Shown here: in pieces, positions 48,162-58,030 of the stretch | How positions within the stretch are numbered: position 1 is the first letter of the stretch | Layout: each line of letters starts with the position of its first letter | From: Sanguinoderma infundibulare | Taxonomy: Eukaryota > Basidiomycota > Agaricomycetes > Polyporales > Polyporaceae | Assembly: GCA_032821775.1 (NCBI GenBank) | Contig: JAVLRN010000006.1 | Coordinates: 1,240,001 to 1,304,000, forward strand | Length of the DNA: 64,000 nt | Reading direction: 5' to 3' | Notes under the pieces: model-generated | Database searches by the model: none | What the model was told of the DNA's origin: nothing | What the model saw: only the letters and a program-made list of their open reading frames with translations | Made by a program: the position numbers and the translations under genes

Positions 48162-49006
48162 CCCACTCTGTCTCGCTTTCGCGTCTCGATCTGCCTTTGC
48201 TGTCTCCGAAACTATTGGTGCTCAGAAATGCTTCTTTGGTTAGGCAACAGCATCCGTCAAGGCGGATGATCAGAGCGATATCACGGTAGTCGAGTGACCA
48301 TGTCGGGAGGAATGTGAGTCCTTTGACGTACTTATAATTTTGAAGTTGACAGGACCCCCAATAATCCATACAGATTCCTCATCCAGAGCATTGTGCAAAC
48401 TCCGACTTTAACGAAGTTGGGACCAGCAGATCTATACGCAAGGCTGTATCACTATTCAATCGTCCTCGTACCGAAGTCCACTTGCCCGACTTGTTTTCAG
48501 TCGCCGGTGACAGCGTGGCGGCCAGGTTTCACTGGCTTCCCCACCGGACCCACCGCTCTCTCAGGAGCCAACTACCAGAAGACGGCGGACTACCGTCGGA
48601 ACGATCCAATCTGGCAGAACGTGCAGCAAGTGCTGCCAGATGACTGTGCTTCCTCGCATGTGTGTGCCATTGGATTCGAATGGATCGACTGTCATCCATG
48701 TTTGTACATGCTGTATGTGGTCAGCTGCAGAGATTCGCCATCGAAGGTCTGAAGGTAGGCTGATACGTGCGAAGGCAAGTCCAAACGAGAACCGACCCTT
48801 GCTTCGTGGCCCACTCTAAGGTGAATAAACAATTGACTTCGCATGCACGGCGCAAGTGGAAGATGCGTCGCCGTCTTTTCAGACGGATGTTCGAGGTGGT
48901 GTATTGAGTTCTAGAGTGGACCTCGCCGCCGACAGACGATCGACATCCTGCAGTCTCCGAGCAGAGAGAGGTGACCTCGCATCGCGCATCACACGCGGTC
49001 AGATGT
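48162..49006. other. intergenic, left of inverted repeat arm 1
   Basis: No gene is supported. An ATG frame at 48393-48752 has no family resemblance. Confidence 0.5.
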
Positions 49007-49186
49007 TTTGGCCCGGAAGAAAAATCCATTACTACAATCGTTCCACATTATGATACATCGTGAGGTCTGGTGTTGTCGTCAAATAATAAGTTAAAAAAGA
49101 GGCGTCCCCTTGCGCGCATGATCATCACCAGTCGTCATCACACCGTCAACGGGGATGCCTGTGTAAACGAGTGGACGAGCACGAGC

Positions 49187-50361
49187 TCATTGGAACGAGG
49201 TGCCCTTCGCGGACTTGACCCAGGTCGCGTCGGCGTCGGGGAACTGCGAGGCTTGCGTGAGTGGCTGTCCGAGGCAAACAAGAGGTCGACGACGACAACG
49301 ACGGGGCTCACCTGGAAGGCCATCACACCAGCAGACCAGCCCTTGGCCTTCGCCTGGTCCACACACGTCCCGAGCGTCACAGGGTCGATGAACCCGTTCG
49401 TCGCGTCGGCAGCCGTGCCGGGCTTCCCAATCACCAGCTTGCTCAGGTCGACGCCGTTCGCAGCGATCTCGAACAGCGACGAGCCCGGGAACGCACCCCC
49501 AGACGTGTTCAGCAGACCCTCGCAGTCGGTGTAGAGGCCCTGGTTGTAGAACTGGATGTTGTACTGCGGACCGCGACGGCAAATGTCAGCGAAAGGAAGC
49601 AAGCAAGCGGGCAACGCAACGCAGCACGAGGACGCACCCAGTCGATGAGAGAGCCGACGTTCTTGTTGATCGTCAGGTACGCCCCGGCCGCGAACTGCTG
49701 GTTCGGCGACAGCCACGGCGCGAGCGGCGCGTGCGTCAGGATGAACTGGCCCTGCGGCAGCGTCTGGCGCAGCGTCTGGGTGAACGTCGTCACCCACGCC
49801 TCGGCCGCCCCGTCGCCCTTGTTCATCGCCGTCAGGTCCTCGTAGTCGACGTCCAGACCGTCCAGACCGTTGGCCGTCACGAACTGCGCCATCGTGTTCG
49901 CGGTGCCGACCGGGTCCGCGCCGGACGTCGTCGGCTGGTCCGTCTCCCCGAATGCGGAGACGATGATGTTGATCCCCGCGGCCGCGTACTCGGCCTTCTT
50001 GGCCGCCTTCGTGTCTGCGGCGAGCGCGGCATAAGCCCCGGCCTGGTCGAGTGCGCCGGTGAGGGTCAGGAACGAGAGCGCGACGACGTTGTAACCCTGA
50101 GGTTGTGCGTTGCATGTCAGGAAATGCAGTCTGGCAGACGGACCAAGGGAGACTCACCGCGAGTTCGGTAGCAGCAGGGAGGACGTCCGCAGAGATAAAC
50201 TTGTCTGTGTAGACGACGAAGGCCGGGCTGGGTGCGGTGGCACGCGAGAACAGCGGCGCGACGTTGCTCTTGAGCGGGGCCGGAGCAGCAAGGACACTGC
50301 TCACGGACGCCAGCGCCAGAGCAGCAGAGACGGAGGAGATCATGCGAGCGAAGGAGAACAT
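49187..50361 (-). CDS. secreted GH18 chitinase / ENGase-like enzyme (paralog 3, inverted copy A)
   Basis: Four exons: 50158-50361, 49638-50096, 49312-49563 and 49187-49243, giving 323 aa. Signal peptide (MFSFARMISSVSAALALASV, cleavage near VLAA). Catalytic DGLDVDYE is intact with Glu154; THAPLAPW and IQFYNQG complete the active-site signature. Its protein appears identical to that of the copy at 53725-54899: all 12 exon differences I find are synonymous. It shares only three intron positions (before GYNV, after IDW, before FPDA) with the tandem GH18 genes at 31-35.6 kb, which have six more each. It is transcribed away from COQ3, with its upstream DNA in the spacer. Confidence 0.92.
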
Positions 50362-50505
50362 CTCTAGGACGTTAACAAAGAAAAAGACAACAACAACAGA
50401 GGGAGGAGAAGAATGTAAAAAGCCGACTAGCGGACTTGAGAAATGCGAAGACGAAAGATAGCAAGGGAGCCGGGGCTGAGGTTCACCGTCCGCTCCTCCT
50501 CCATC

Positions 50506-50512
50506 TTTTATA
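50506..50512 (-). promoter_or_regulatory. TATA box of GH18 gene 3
   Basis: TATAAAA on the minus strand lies 145 bp before the ATG and only 9 bp inside the end of the inverted repeat. Core promoter and leader are shared with gene 4 but upstream DNA is not. Confidence 0.65.
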
Positions 50513-50521
50513 CTCGCCTGA

Positions 50522-51301
50522 GACGACGATGCGCTCGGAATTTGCAACTTGCGTCCAGCAATGCCGAAGAGCGGGACGCCTCTGTATTTACCGGATGCGG
50601 TACATCAGCCGTGCATCACGGCGGTAGGCGCCACAGCCGCAGGCTACATCGAGATGATGAAATATTGATGGGGACTGGTACTAAACCCCCTTGCTACTTA
50701 CTGTTTGCAATCGCAGTTGGCATGGTAAGACCGCTACCGTGTTGGTCGCCGAGGACTACGTCCACATACACAGCCTCCCCGCCTTTCCGTCAAGGCTAGA
50801 CAACGCGAGCTCTAAACAGGGTGACGAGTCAGCGACATGAATTTGATTCGTGTTGTGATCGCATTGCACAAGAACGCTCACCCGCAAAACCGACTGGGAA
50901 AATATATTCTGCCTTGAAACCATCAGAGGCAAGTCTCGCCACCCATCGAGGTTGGACTGCGCTAAGATGATGGGACAGCATGCGTCGCACTGCACAACAG
51001 TGTTCGCCTTGTGGACTTCCTCAGGATATCTGCGGACGAATGGCTGGCACATGCAACGAGTTGAACGACTTCCTACAGGGCCAAGTCACCTGAGGTCAAT
51101 GGCGCATATGGATGGTGGAAGGGTACGTGATGTTGACCGGACGACATGAAACACGTGGGGGAGCACAGAGCGGGGAGACGATGGGGTTTGGGTCCACGGT
51201 AATGCTCGGAGCGCCCCCAGTGCATGAGCGGCCAGTCCGAACCAAAAGCATCTGTATCAGTCTGACGGGCGCACCCGCAACATAAGGTCGACAAGCTTGT
51301 T
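50522..51301. other. left part of inverted-repeat spacer
   Basis: This is unique DNA upstream of GH18 gene 3 and downstream of COQ3. No gene is recognised. It should contain the upstream regulatory DNA of GH18 gene 3. Confidence 0.5.
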
Positions 51302-52479
51302 CTATTCCAACGGTCGTCGGACCCAGAACAAGTAGTTGCAGGCCTCCGCCCATACGCTCGCACCCGGAGCGCTGCGAGGGACCAGCATCCACTCCCCCTT
51401 CCACGGCAAGTAAATGATGCCTCGGACTTCCGCCTCCGTACGCGAAGGTACACCGCCGTAAAGCCGCGAAATCCATTTACGGGACGCCCCCTGTTGTCCT
51501 GCGGCAGGACTTTGCGCAGTAGTAGGATCCGAATCGAGTCGGAGGAAGAAATCGGCTAATTCGTTGGGATTGATGTACTTGGAATGCGTATGGGTGCCTG
51601 GCGTCACCAATCGGAGAACCTGTTCGGCGGCGAAAATGGTGAGGGCGTACGAAAGGGGAGTGCGCGCGATGGTGGACAGGAAAAGATGACCACCGGGCTA
51701 GAACAATCAAATGTATCAGACATTCCATCCCTGTTTAGCAAACAGACAGGGCGCACCTTAACCAACGTAGCGCAGTTGGCCAAGAAAGTAGCGGGATTAT
51801 CCACGTGCTCAATGACCTCCATGGAGCACACGACGTCGAAAGACTTTGGACCACGTTGAGATAGAAGATCCTCTACGGATGTATGCTGGTAAGTCAGTGA
51901 CCCTTTCCGGTTTTGTGGGGACGAAAACCCTGTGTCTGCGGAGGCATGCAGTGAAGCGATGGCGATGTTAGATGGAGAGGCATCTATGCCCAGTGTGCGA
52001 CCGCCTAGTCTAGCAAGGGTCTATTGCCAGTAAGCGTCAAGTTAGCCCAGATATGCATGGACCGGTATGTACCTCGCAGAGCAAACCGCCACCGCATCCA
52101 ACATCGAGAACGTCTAAGCCGGCCAACGGTCTTGTTGGGCTAACGTCTTCCGAACCATCCTCTCTTCGCACCTCAAGCTTGGCGAAATCAAGAACTCGAA
52201 TGGGATGAGGGAGTTTAAACGAAAACACACCATCTTCTGCCTCACAAACTCTACGCGGACCGGGTTCATCTTGTGTAGAAGGCCAAACTCGCCACGTTCG
52301 TCCCACCATGCCTGGGAGAGTTTGGAAAAGTGGGCAATCTCGTCCGGATTTACGCTGGACTGATTTGAGGGGCCAGACTGGAGAGATGCCGAGTGCAGAG
52401 CTGCTGTGATTGTCTGACCGTATGCCCGAGACCGCGAAAGAGGACGCGCCAAATGCCGCGCAGCGCGCAGAAAAGACAT
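51302..52479 (-). CDS. COQ3: mitochondrial ubiquinone biosynthesis O-methyltransferase COQ3
   Basis: Four exons: 52231-52479, 52073-52177, 51757-52020 and 51302-51697, giving 337 aa. An Arg/Ala/Ser-rich presequence (SFLRAARHLARPLSRSRAYG) predicts mitochondrial import. Coq3 signatures follow: WWDERGEFGLLHKMNPVRV, SAM-binding VLDVGCGGGLL, then LGIDASP, VVCSMEVIEHVDNPATFL and PGGHLFLSTIARTPLSYA. By family, it performs both SAM-dependent O-methylations of the quinone head group in the CoQ synthome on the matrix face of the inner membrane. Length is normal. It is a single-copy housekeeping gene caught between the two inverted GH18 copies. Confidence 0.94.
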
Positions 52480-53564
52480 CACAGCGGGTAGCGTTCAGAT
52501 GTCCAGCGAGTGATTCAGAGCAGTGTATAACGATTCCGTTAACAGAGTCGTGTGTAGAAGATGGTGGCGAATGATTGCGGATGCGAGCTCGTCGTCGCAG
52601 ATGACGTCGAGACGCAACCGAGACGCGTCCCGTGCTGGGCGCCAGAAGGCGCCAGACTGCCTCCTACTAGCGCCCGGAGCCGCCGTTGATGGCACACTGG
52701 TAAGACCCAAATGAGACAAGGCAAAAGAAATCGCCCTTGTAGAGTTCATAAATAATCTTTACATGCAAAGACATTTTATTCTGAATAAAACAGACTAGAC
52801 TCTGCTGGGGGGGGGCGCGTCCGACTCCTAGCGGCCCTGGTGAGCCAATCTAGGCACTGCCACCACCCGCCTCATCTGGCTGACTTCAATCCTTCACCGT
52901 AGCGCCTCAGAAGCTCCTCGAAGTCTTCAACAACACCCCCCCCCTCCCCCACGACCAGACCGCGGCCCACGCACTGGTGATGGACGAGCTTTCCAAACCC
53001 GATCAAATAAGTACATCCCACGACCGTCAACAGTAACGCCTCGATGTCATGGCTTTTCCTCTCATTAGTTGTTTCACGACGACGCTCGTCCGTATCAATC
53101 AACACGGCAACCTCGACGATCACGGTCCCGGCTCTTGCTGCACACTGTTCAGTAGATCGTAGTGCTCAACTTCGCACAGCACTGCAGAGCATCATCTCAT
53201 ACGGAGCAGCCCGAGGCCGTACTAGCTTGCCATACGTACCAGGGGACTCTCGGCAAATAAGTCCACCATGAACATCACACCCAAGCCGCCGTTCGATGGT
53301 AGGTCATCTCATGCTGCTCGTGGCTGCGGTATTCTGATACATGATTCCACTCAAAGAAACCAGGGCGGTCCCCTGAGCCCTCGTAGCTACTCGGAATCGC
53401 GCCAACAAATATCACATTTGTCCGCACGTCCCGGACCTAGACGTGCTTGGCAGGCCATCTTTGCAATGGATACGCATTGGTTTTTTGAGGCTAACGCGTC
53501 CTTTCGTGATGCGGTTTTGATGAAACTGCGTCTCCTGGCCCCACCACCGACATGCAGCGCCGTG
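52480..53564. other. right part of inverted-repeat spacer
   Basis: This is unique DNA between COQ3 and GH18 gene 4, holding both promoters. A minus-strand frame of about 80 codons at 52872-53123 begins with GTG and is not supported. Confidence 0.5.
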
Positions 53565-53573
53565 TCAGGCGAG

Positions 53574-53580
53574 TATAAAA
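53574..53580 (+). promoter_or_regulatory. TATA box of GH18 gene 4
   Basis: TATAAAA lies 9 bp inside the repeat arm and 145 bp before the ATG. Confidence 0.65.
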
Positions 53581-53724
53581 GATGGAGGAGGAGCGGACGG
53601 TGAACCTCAGCCCCGGCTCCCTTGCTATCTTTCGTCTTCGCATTTCTCAAGTCCGCTAGTCGGCTTTTTACATTCTTCTCCTCCCTCTGTTGTTGTTGTC
53701 TTTTTCTTTGTTAACGTCCTAGAG

Positions 53725-54899
53725 ATGTTCTCCTTCGCTCGCATGATCTCCTCCGTCTCTGCTGCTCTGGCGCTGGCGTCCGTGAGCAGTGTCCTTGCTG
53801 CTCCGGCCCCGCTCAAGAGCAACGTCGCGCCGCTGTTCTCGCGTGCCACCGCACCCAGCCCGGCCTTCGTCGTCTACACAGACAAGTTTATCTCTGCGGA
53901 CGTCCTCCCTGCTGCTACCGAGCTCGCGGTGAGTCTCCCTTGGTCCGTCTGCCAGACTGCATTTCCTGACAAGCAACGCACGACCTCAGGGTTACAACGT
54001 CGTCGCGCTCTCGTTCCTGACCCTCACCGGCGCACTCGACCAGGCCGGGGCTTACGCCGCGCTCGCCGCCGACACGAAGGCGGCCAAGAAGGCCGAGTAC
54101 GCGGCCGCGGGAATCAACATCATCGTCTCCGCGTTCGGGGAGACGGACCAGCCGACGACATCCGGCGCGGACCCGGTCGGCACCGCGAACACGATGGCGC
54201 AGTTCGTGACGGCCAACGGTCTGGATGGGCTGGACGTCGACTACGAGGACCTGACGGCGATGAACAAGGGCGACGGGGCGGCCGAGGCGTGGGTGACGAC
54301 GTTCACCCAGACGCTGCGCCAGACGCTTCCGCAGGGCCAGTTCATCCTGACGCACGCGCCGCTCGCGCCGTGGCTGTCGCCGAACCAGCAGTTCGCGGCC
54401 GGGGCGTACCTGACGATCAACAAGAACGTCGGCTCTCTCATCGACTGGGTGCGTCCTCGTGCTGCGTTGCGTTGCCCGCTTGCTTGCTTCTTTTCGCTGA
54501 CATTCGCCGTCGCGGTCCGCAGTACAACATCCAGTTCTACAACCAGGGCCTGTACACCGACTGCGAGGGTCTGCTGAACACGTCTGGGGGCGCCTTCCCG
54601 GGCTCGTCGCTGTTCGAGATCGCTGCGAACGGCGTCGACCTGAGCAAGCTGGTGATTGGGAAGCCCGGCACGGCTGCCGACGCGACGAACGGGTTCATCG
54701 ACCCTGTGACGCTCGGGACGTGTGTGGACCAGGCGAAGGCCAAGGGCTGGTCTGCTGGTGTGATGGCCTTCCAGGTGAGCCCCGTCGTCGTCGTCGTCGA
54801 CCTCTTGTTTGCCTCGGACAGCCACTCACGCAAGCCTCGCAGTTCCCCGACGCCGACGCGACCTGGGTCAAGTCCGCGAAGGGCACCTCGTTCCAATGA
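53725..54899 (+). CDS. secreted GH18 chitinase / ENGase-like enzyme (paralog 4, inverted copy B)
   Basis: Four exons: 53725-53928, 53990-54448, 54523-54774 and 54843-54899, giving 323 aa, apparently identical in sequence to paralog 3. Signal peptide, catalytic DGLDVDYE (Glu154) and IQFYNQG are all present. The two copies share core promoter, leader and 3' flank but have unrelated DNA upstream of the TATA box, so their expression may differ. Both copies are intact. Confidence 0.92.
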
Positions 54900-55079
54900 G
54901 CTCGTGCTCGTCCACTCGTTTACACAGGCATCCCCGTTGACGGTGTGATGACGACTGGTGATGATCATGCGCGCAAGGGGACGCCTCTTTTTTAACTTAT
55001 TATTTGACGACAACACCAGACCTCACGATGTATCATAATGTGGAACGATTGTAGTAATGGATTTTTCTTCCGGGCCAAA

Positions 55080-55629
55080 CCTTCTAATGGTGTGCGGCGG
55101 TGGGTACGGCAAGTGGTGATTCATCGGTGCTGAACGTCTCGATTGTGGTCCAGTGTAATAATCCTAGCGACATGACCTGAGTGGCAGTAGTAGAATCTGG
55201 AAGGCGGGTTGCAGTGCTGATTTGTCTCAGTGGCTGAGGCGGTGGTGGTGGCGGGATGTTGTGCGTAGACAAATCAGAGAAGGTACTGTATGATCTTGCG
55301 TGATGCAGTGATTGCCCCGAATCCAGGTACATGGTCATCCAACTGTGTTTGGTGTTTTGATGATGTACAACTCAGAAGCCCGTCATGATCCGCGCAAGAA
55401 GCTCTTACGGTGATCCTAGGCCGACGGATTGACACTGAGACGAAGAACTGGTCGTATTATACGGGAGTATGCAACGGCAAGGGGCATCATTCGCGCCAGC
55501 TGTTCTAGTTGTTTCCGTAAACCGGTCCGATCCAGTAGTCCGCAATGTCCTAAGGTAGTATACAAATTCCAAAATGGCATCTGACAAATACGAAATCCGG
55601 GCCATCAGAGAAAGTTCCGCAACCGAAGA
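55080..55629. other. intergenic between GH18 gene 4 and decarboxylase-like gene
   Basis: No gene is recognised; these are 3' flanks of convergent genes. Confidence 0.55.
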
Positions 55630-56688
55630 CTACAATGTCGCTAGGGGCACCGCCTGAGGCAGCGTCAACTCGACCTCCCGCCAGTGGATGCCGACGGTGT
55701 ACGGCTCGACGTCAGGAAACCCAAAACCGTCTGCAATGCCCGTCTTGTGGATCTTCCGCTTCGCTGGAGTGACCTCCGGTCCGACGCTCGGTTCAACGTC
55801 TTTCTCTGCGAGCAGACCTTGGCAGCGGAAGAGCTTCACGCGGCCTTTGTACGTGCTGGTGTCGAGGGCGTGCCACTTGTGCGTGCCCACCAGACCGTCG
55901 TAAGCCGGGTCGGGCGAGGCCTCGAGCGGTGGCTGGAAGAGCTTGACGCGTGGGAAGTGTATGAGGCTGGCGGGGATGGGGGGTAGCCAGGAGACAGGTT
56001 TGATGAGCGCCGCGAAGCATGCGTTCTCTGCAAAGGTGATGGGCGAGAACGAGAGGGCGGGGTACACTCGGACTTCGGTCGCGTCCGGGTGATCGAGAGA
56101 TGGGCTAAAGACGAACTGCGCGAGTTCGCGCGGAAGACCCCAGTTCGAGCGGCCTGAAGGCATCTTGTCAGTCTGTGCGGAAGATGAATGGGGTGGAGAT
56201 CACTTGCCGTTGACGACTGCGGATAGGGTTGAGACGTAGGCACGGGTGACACGGTGGGATGGTTTCTCGAATGGGTTCGTGAACTCGCCGGGGGAGATTG
56301 CGAGTTCGTCGAAGGGACCTGGGCGCGGTCACGGTTGTTTAGTAACGACGTTCGTGAAAAAGATGTAATAAAGGCGCTATGACCTATTGGCGAATCGGTG
56401 CATCGCATTAAGGTGATTGAACCACGTCCACCATTGAAGGCATCTTGTTGCGTGCTCGTCCTGTACAGATTGGTCTCCTGGGCGGGAAAGTAGCTGATGG
56501 GAAGTGTCTCGCCGGGATCTGGCCGATGACCAAATGAGGTCACAAACCACCATGCCTGCAGACAGAATCAGCCACGCTGGTTAGCAGCCAGATGACAGAT
56601 GCCGCTGTCGACGCACCTCTGCTTTGACATTCCAAGGCGCGGGTGTGGGTAGAATCTCAGGACGTGCGAGTTCAGAATGTGAACTCAT
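55630..56688 (-). CDS. acetoacetate-decarboxylase-like protein
   Basis: Four exons: 56617-56688, 56384-56555, 56208-56318 and 55630-56153, giving 292 aa. Features typical of the ADC-like superfamily are GPFDELAISPGEF, RAYVSTLSAVVNGRSNWGLP and the C-terminal THKWHALDTSTYKGR. The closest type that I recall is the eukaryotic branch that includes plant NEOXANTHIN-DEFICIENT 1 rather than bacterial decarboxylase; the catalytic lysine cannot be placed with confidence. Intron 3 must be GC-AG (donor gcaagt at 56207), since this alone gives VNGRSNW in frame. No signal peptide is seen. The biochemical role in fungi is unknown. Confidence 0.8.
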
Positions 56689-57180
56689 TGTGTTTGTGTG
56701 TGCACTGCGTAGATGGCTGTCTTGAACGTTAACTGCAGGAGGTCGATGTGGAAGACCGAGAGAGACCGCGAGGGGCGAGAGTCGGATCTCCAAGTTTTGC
56801 TGGTAGGCCACGGAGTGATATGACCGGTGCGTGGCAATGGTGATTGCGTGCTGGTGTCTAAAGACGAACACTGCAGTCTGTACTATCACAGCTTATGTGG
56901 AGGTCGGCGGAGACAATGCATTCAACACCGCTCAAAGGCAGCACAGCAAGGCCACTGCCGCTGCCCAGCCAAAGTCGCGCGGAAGCTGTGTGGTTGCTGA
57001 CGTCAGCGTTCCCACCCTTGTCGCGTGGCATAGGCGCCAGAGAAGAGCCTGGATTATGCAATCCATCAGTGGCTTGAGAAACTGTACAGTTCTATCCCGA
57101 TTTGTCCAGTCCATACTTTCAGTGACCCAAAGCAAGCCCACGCCGCCGAACACAACGCCCCCGACAAGAAACTCCTCAAG

Positions 57181-57786
57181 ATGGTGAGTGCTCTGCTTTG
57201 AAAACATATCACATGCATGCTGAACGAATGTTGTGACCTTGTAGACAAAGCGCACTCGCAAGGTTGGCGTTACCGGCAAGTACGGTACTGTGAGTGTCTT
57301 CATACATCCACGATCTTTGGCGTCGGAATGGGGGGGGATGTATGAGGCCTATGGTACTCATCGTGAATCGCTTGTGTGCGTAGCGTTACGGTGCCTCCCT
57401 GCGTAAGCAGGTCAAAAAGGTGTGTTCCTCCCGTACCATCTGTGTCCCTCGCATGCTTAGGTCTGCTCTTCCAGATGGAAATTACTCAACATGCCCGCTA
57501 CACCTGCACCTTCTGCGGCAAGGTTCGTCCTCAAGTCGGTTGATGTTGACTGGACAACGTTGTTGATGGAGTCCCGCGGTATAGGACTCTGTAAAACGCC
57601 AGGCTGTTGGCATCTGGAAGTGCAATTCGTGCAAGAAGGTCATCGCAGGCGGCGCCTGGACTGTCTCGACAACAGCGGCTGCAACCGTCCGCAGGCATGT
57701 ACCCTTGACTGTAGTCTGTCAATATATCTTTACTCATGTCCTTGTACAGCACTGTTCGTCGTCTGCGGGAGTTGACGGAGGCATGA
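57181..57786 (+). CDS. RPL43: 60S ribosomal protein eL43 (L37a)
   Basis: Six exons: 57181-57183, 57245-57289, 57384-57419, 57475-57522, 57585-57694 and 57750-57786, giving 92 aa, the exact family length. The sequence [20 protein letters not shown], then YTCTFCGK and [18 protein letters not shown], matches eL43 with its four zinc-binding cysteines (CxxC and CxxC). Exon 1 contributes only the ATG, a frequent layout in fungal ribosomal protein genes. The last intron (57695-57749) must use a GC donor (gcatgt) to give [15 protein letters not shown]. Component of the large ribosomal subunit in the cytosol. Confidence 0.95.
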
Positions 57787-58030
57787 TCTTGTCGGGTTGC
57801 CTCTCATGCTGTGTTTTCTTTTCTACGCATATATGTTCCACGCCATGAACCTCAATACAGCCTCATGCCGCCGTTGTATTCTACCACGAACGATTCCGCG
57901 GAAACCGAGCTCATCACGCGTGCTTCACAACCAACGTCCAGACCACTCACACTGTATTGGGTAACGTCAAGCTACTACATGCTATAATATATAGACACGA
58001 ATACGAAGGGAAGCTGGGATATACAAGCCG

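Larger units (their letters stand above)
49007..50521 (-). repeat. inverted repeat arm 1 (1,515 bp)
   Basis: This is the reverse complement of 53565-55079. Both arms are exactly 1,515 bp with no indels; by hand I count about 17 mismatches (about 99% identity). The arm covers a whole GH18 gene from 9 bp beyond its TATA box to about 180 bp after its stop. The unrelated 3,043-bp spacer contains COQ3. Confidence 0.95.
53565..55079 (+). repeat. inverted repeat arm 2 (1,515 bp)
   Basis: This is the partner of 49007-50521 in opposite orientation, equal in length to the base. The 5' leader and 3' flank are identical between arms; the differences fall in exons (12) and introns (about 5). Confidence 0.95.

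Noticed and set aside
48393..48752. 119-codon frame upstream of inverted repeat arm 1
   Set aside because: No codon bias and no recognisable protein family.
52872..53123. 83-codon minus-strand frame in the repeat spacer
   Set aside because: It starts with GTG; no domain or matching splice partners.
53929..54948. Long single frame through the GH18 introns in both inverted copies
   Set aside because: After the first exon it becomes Arg-rich and loses GH18 motifs; the spliced model gives a complete catalytic domain.
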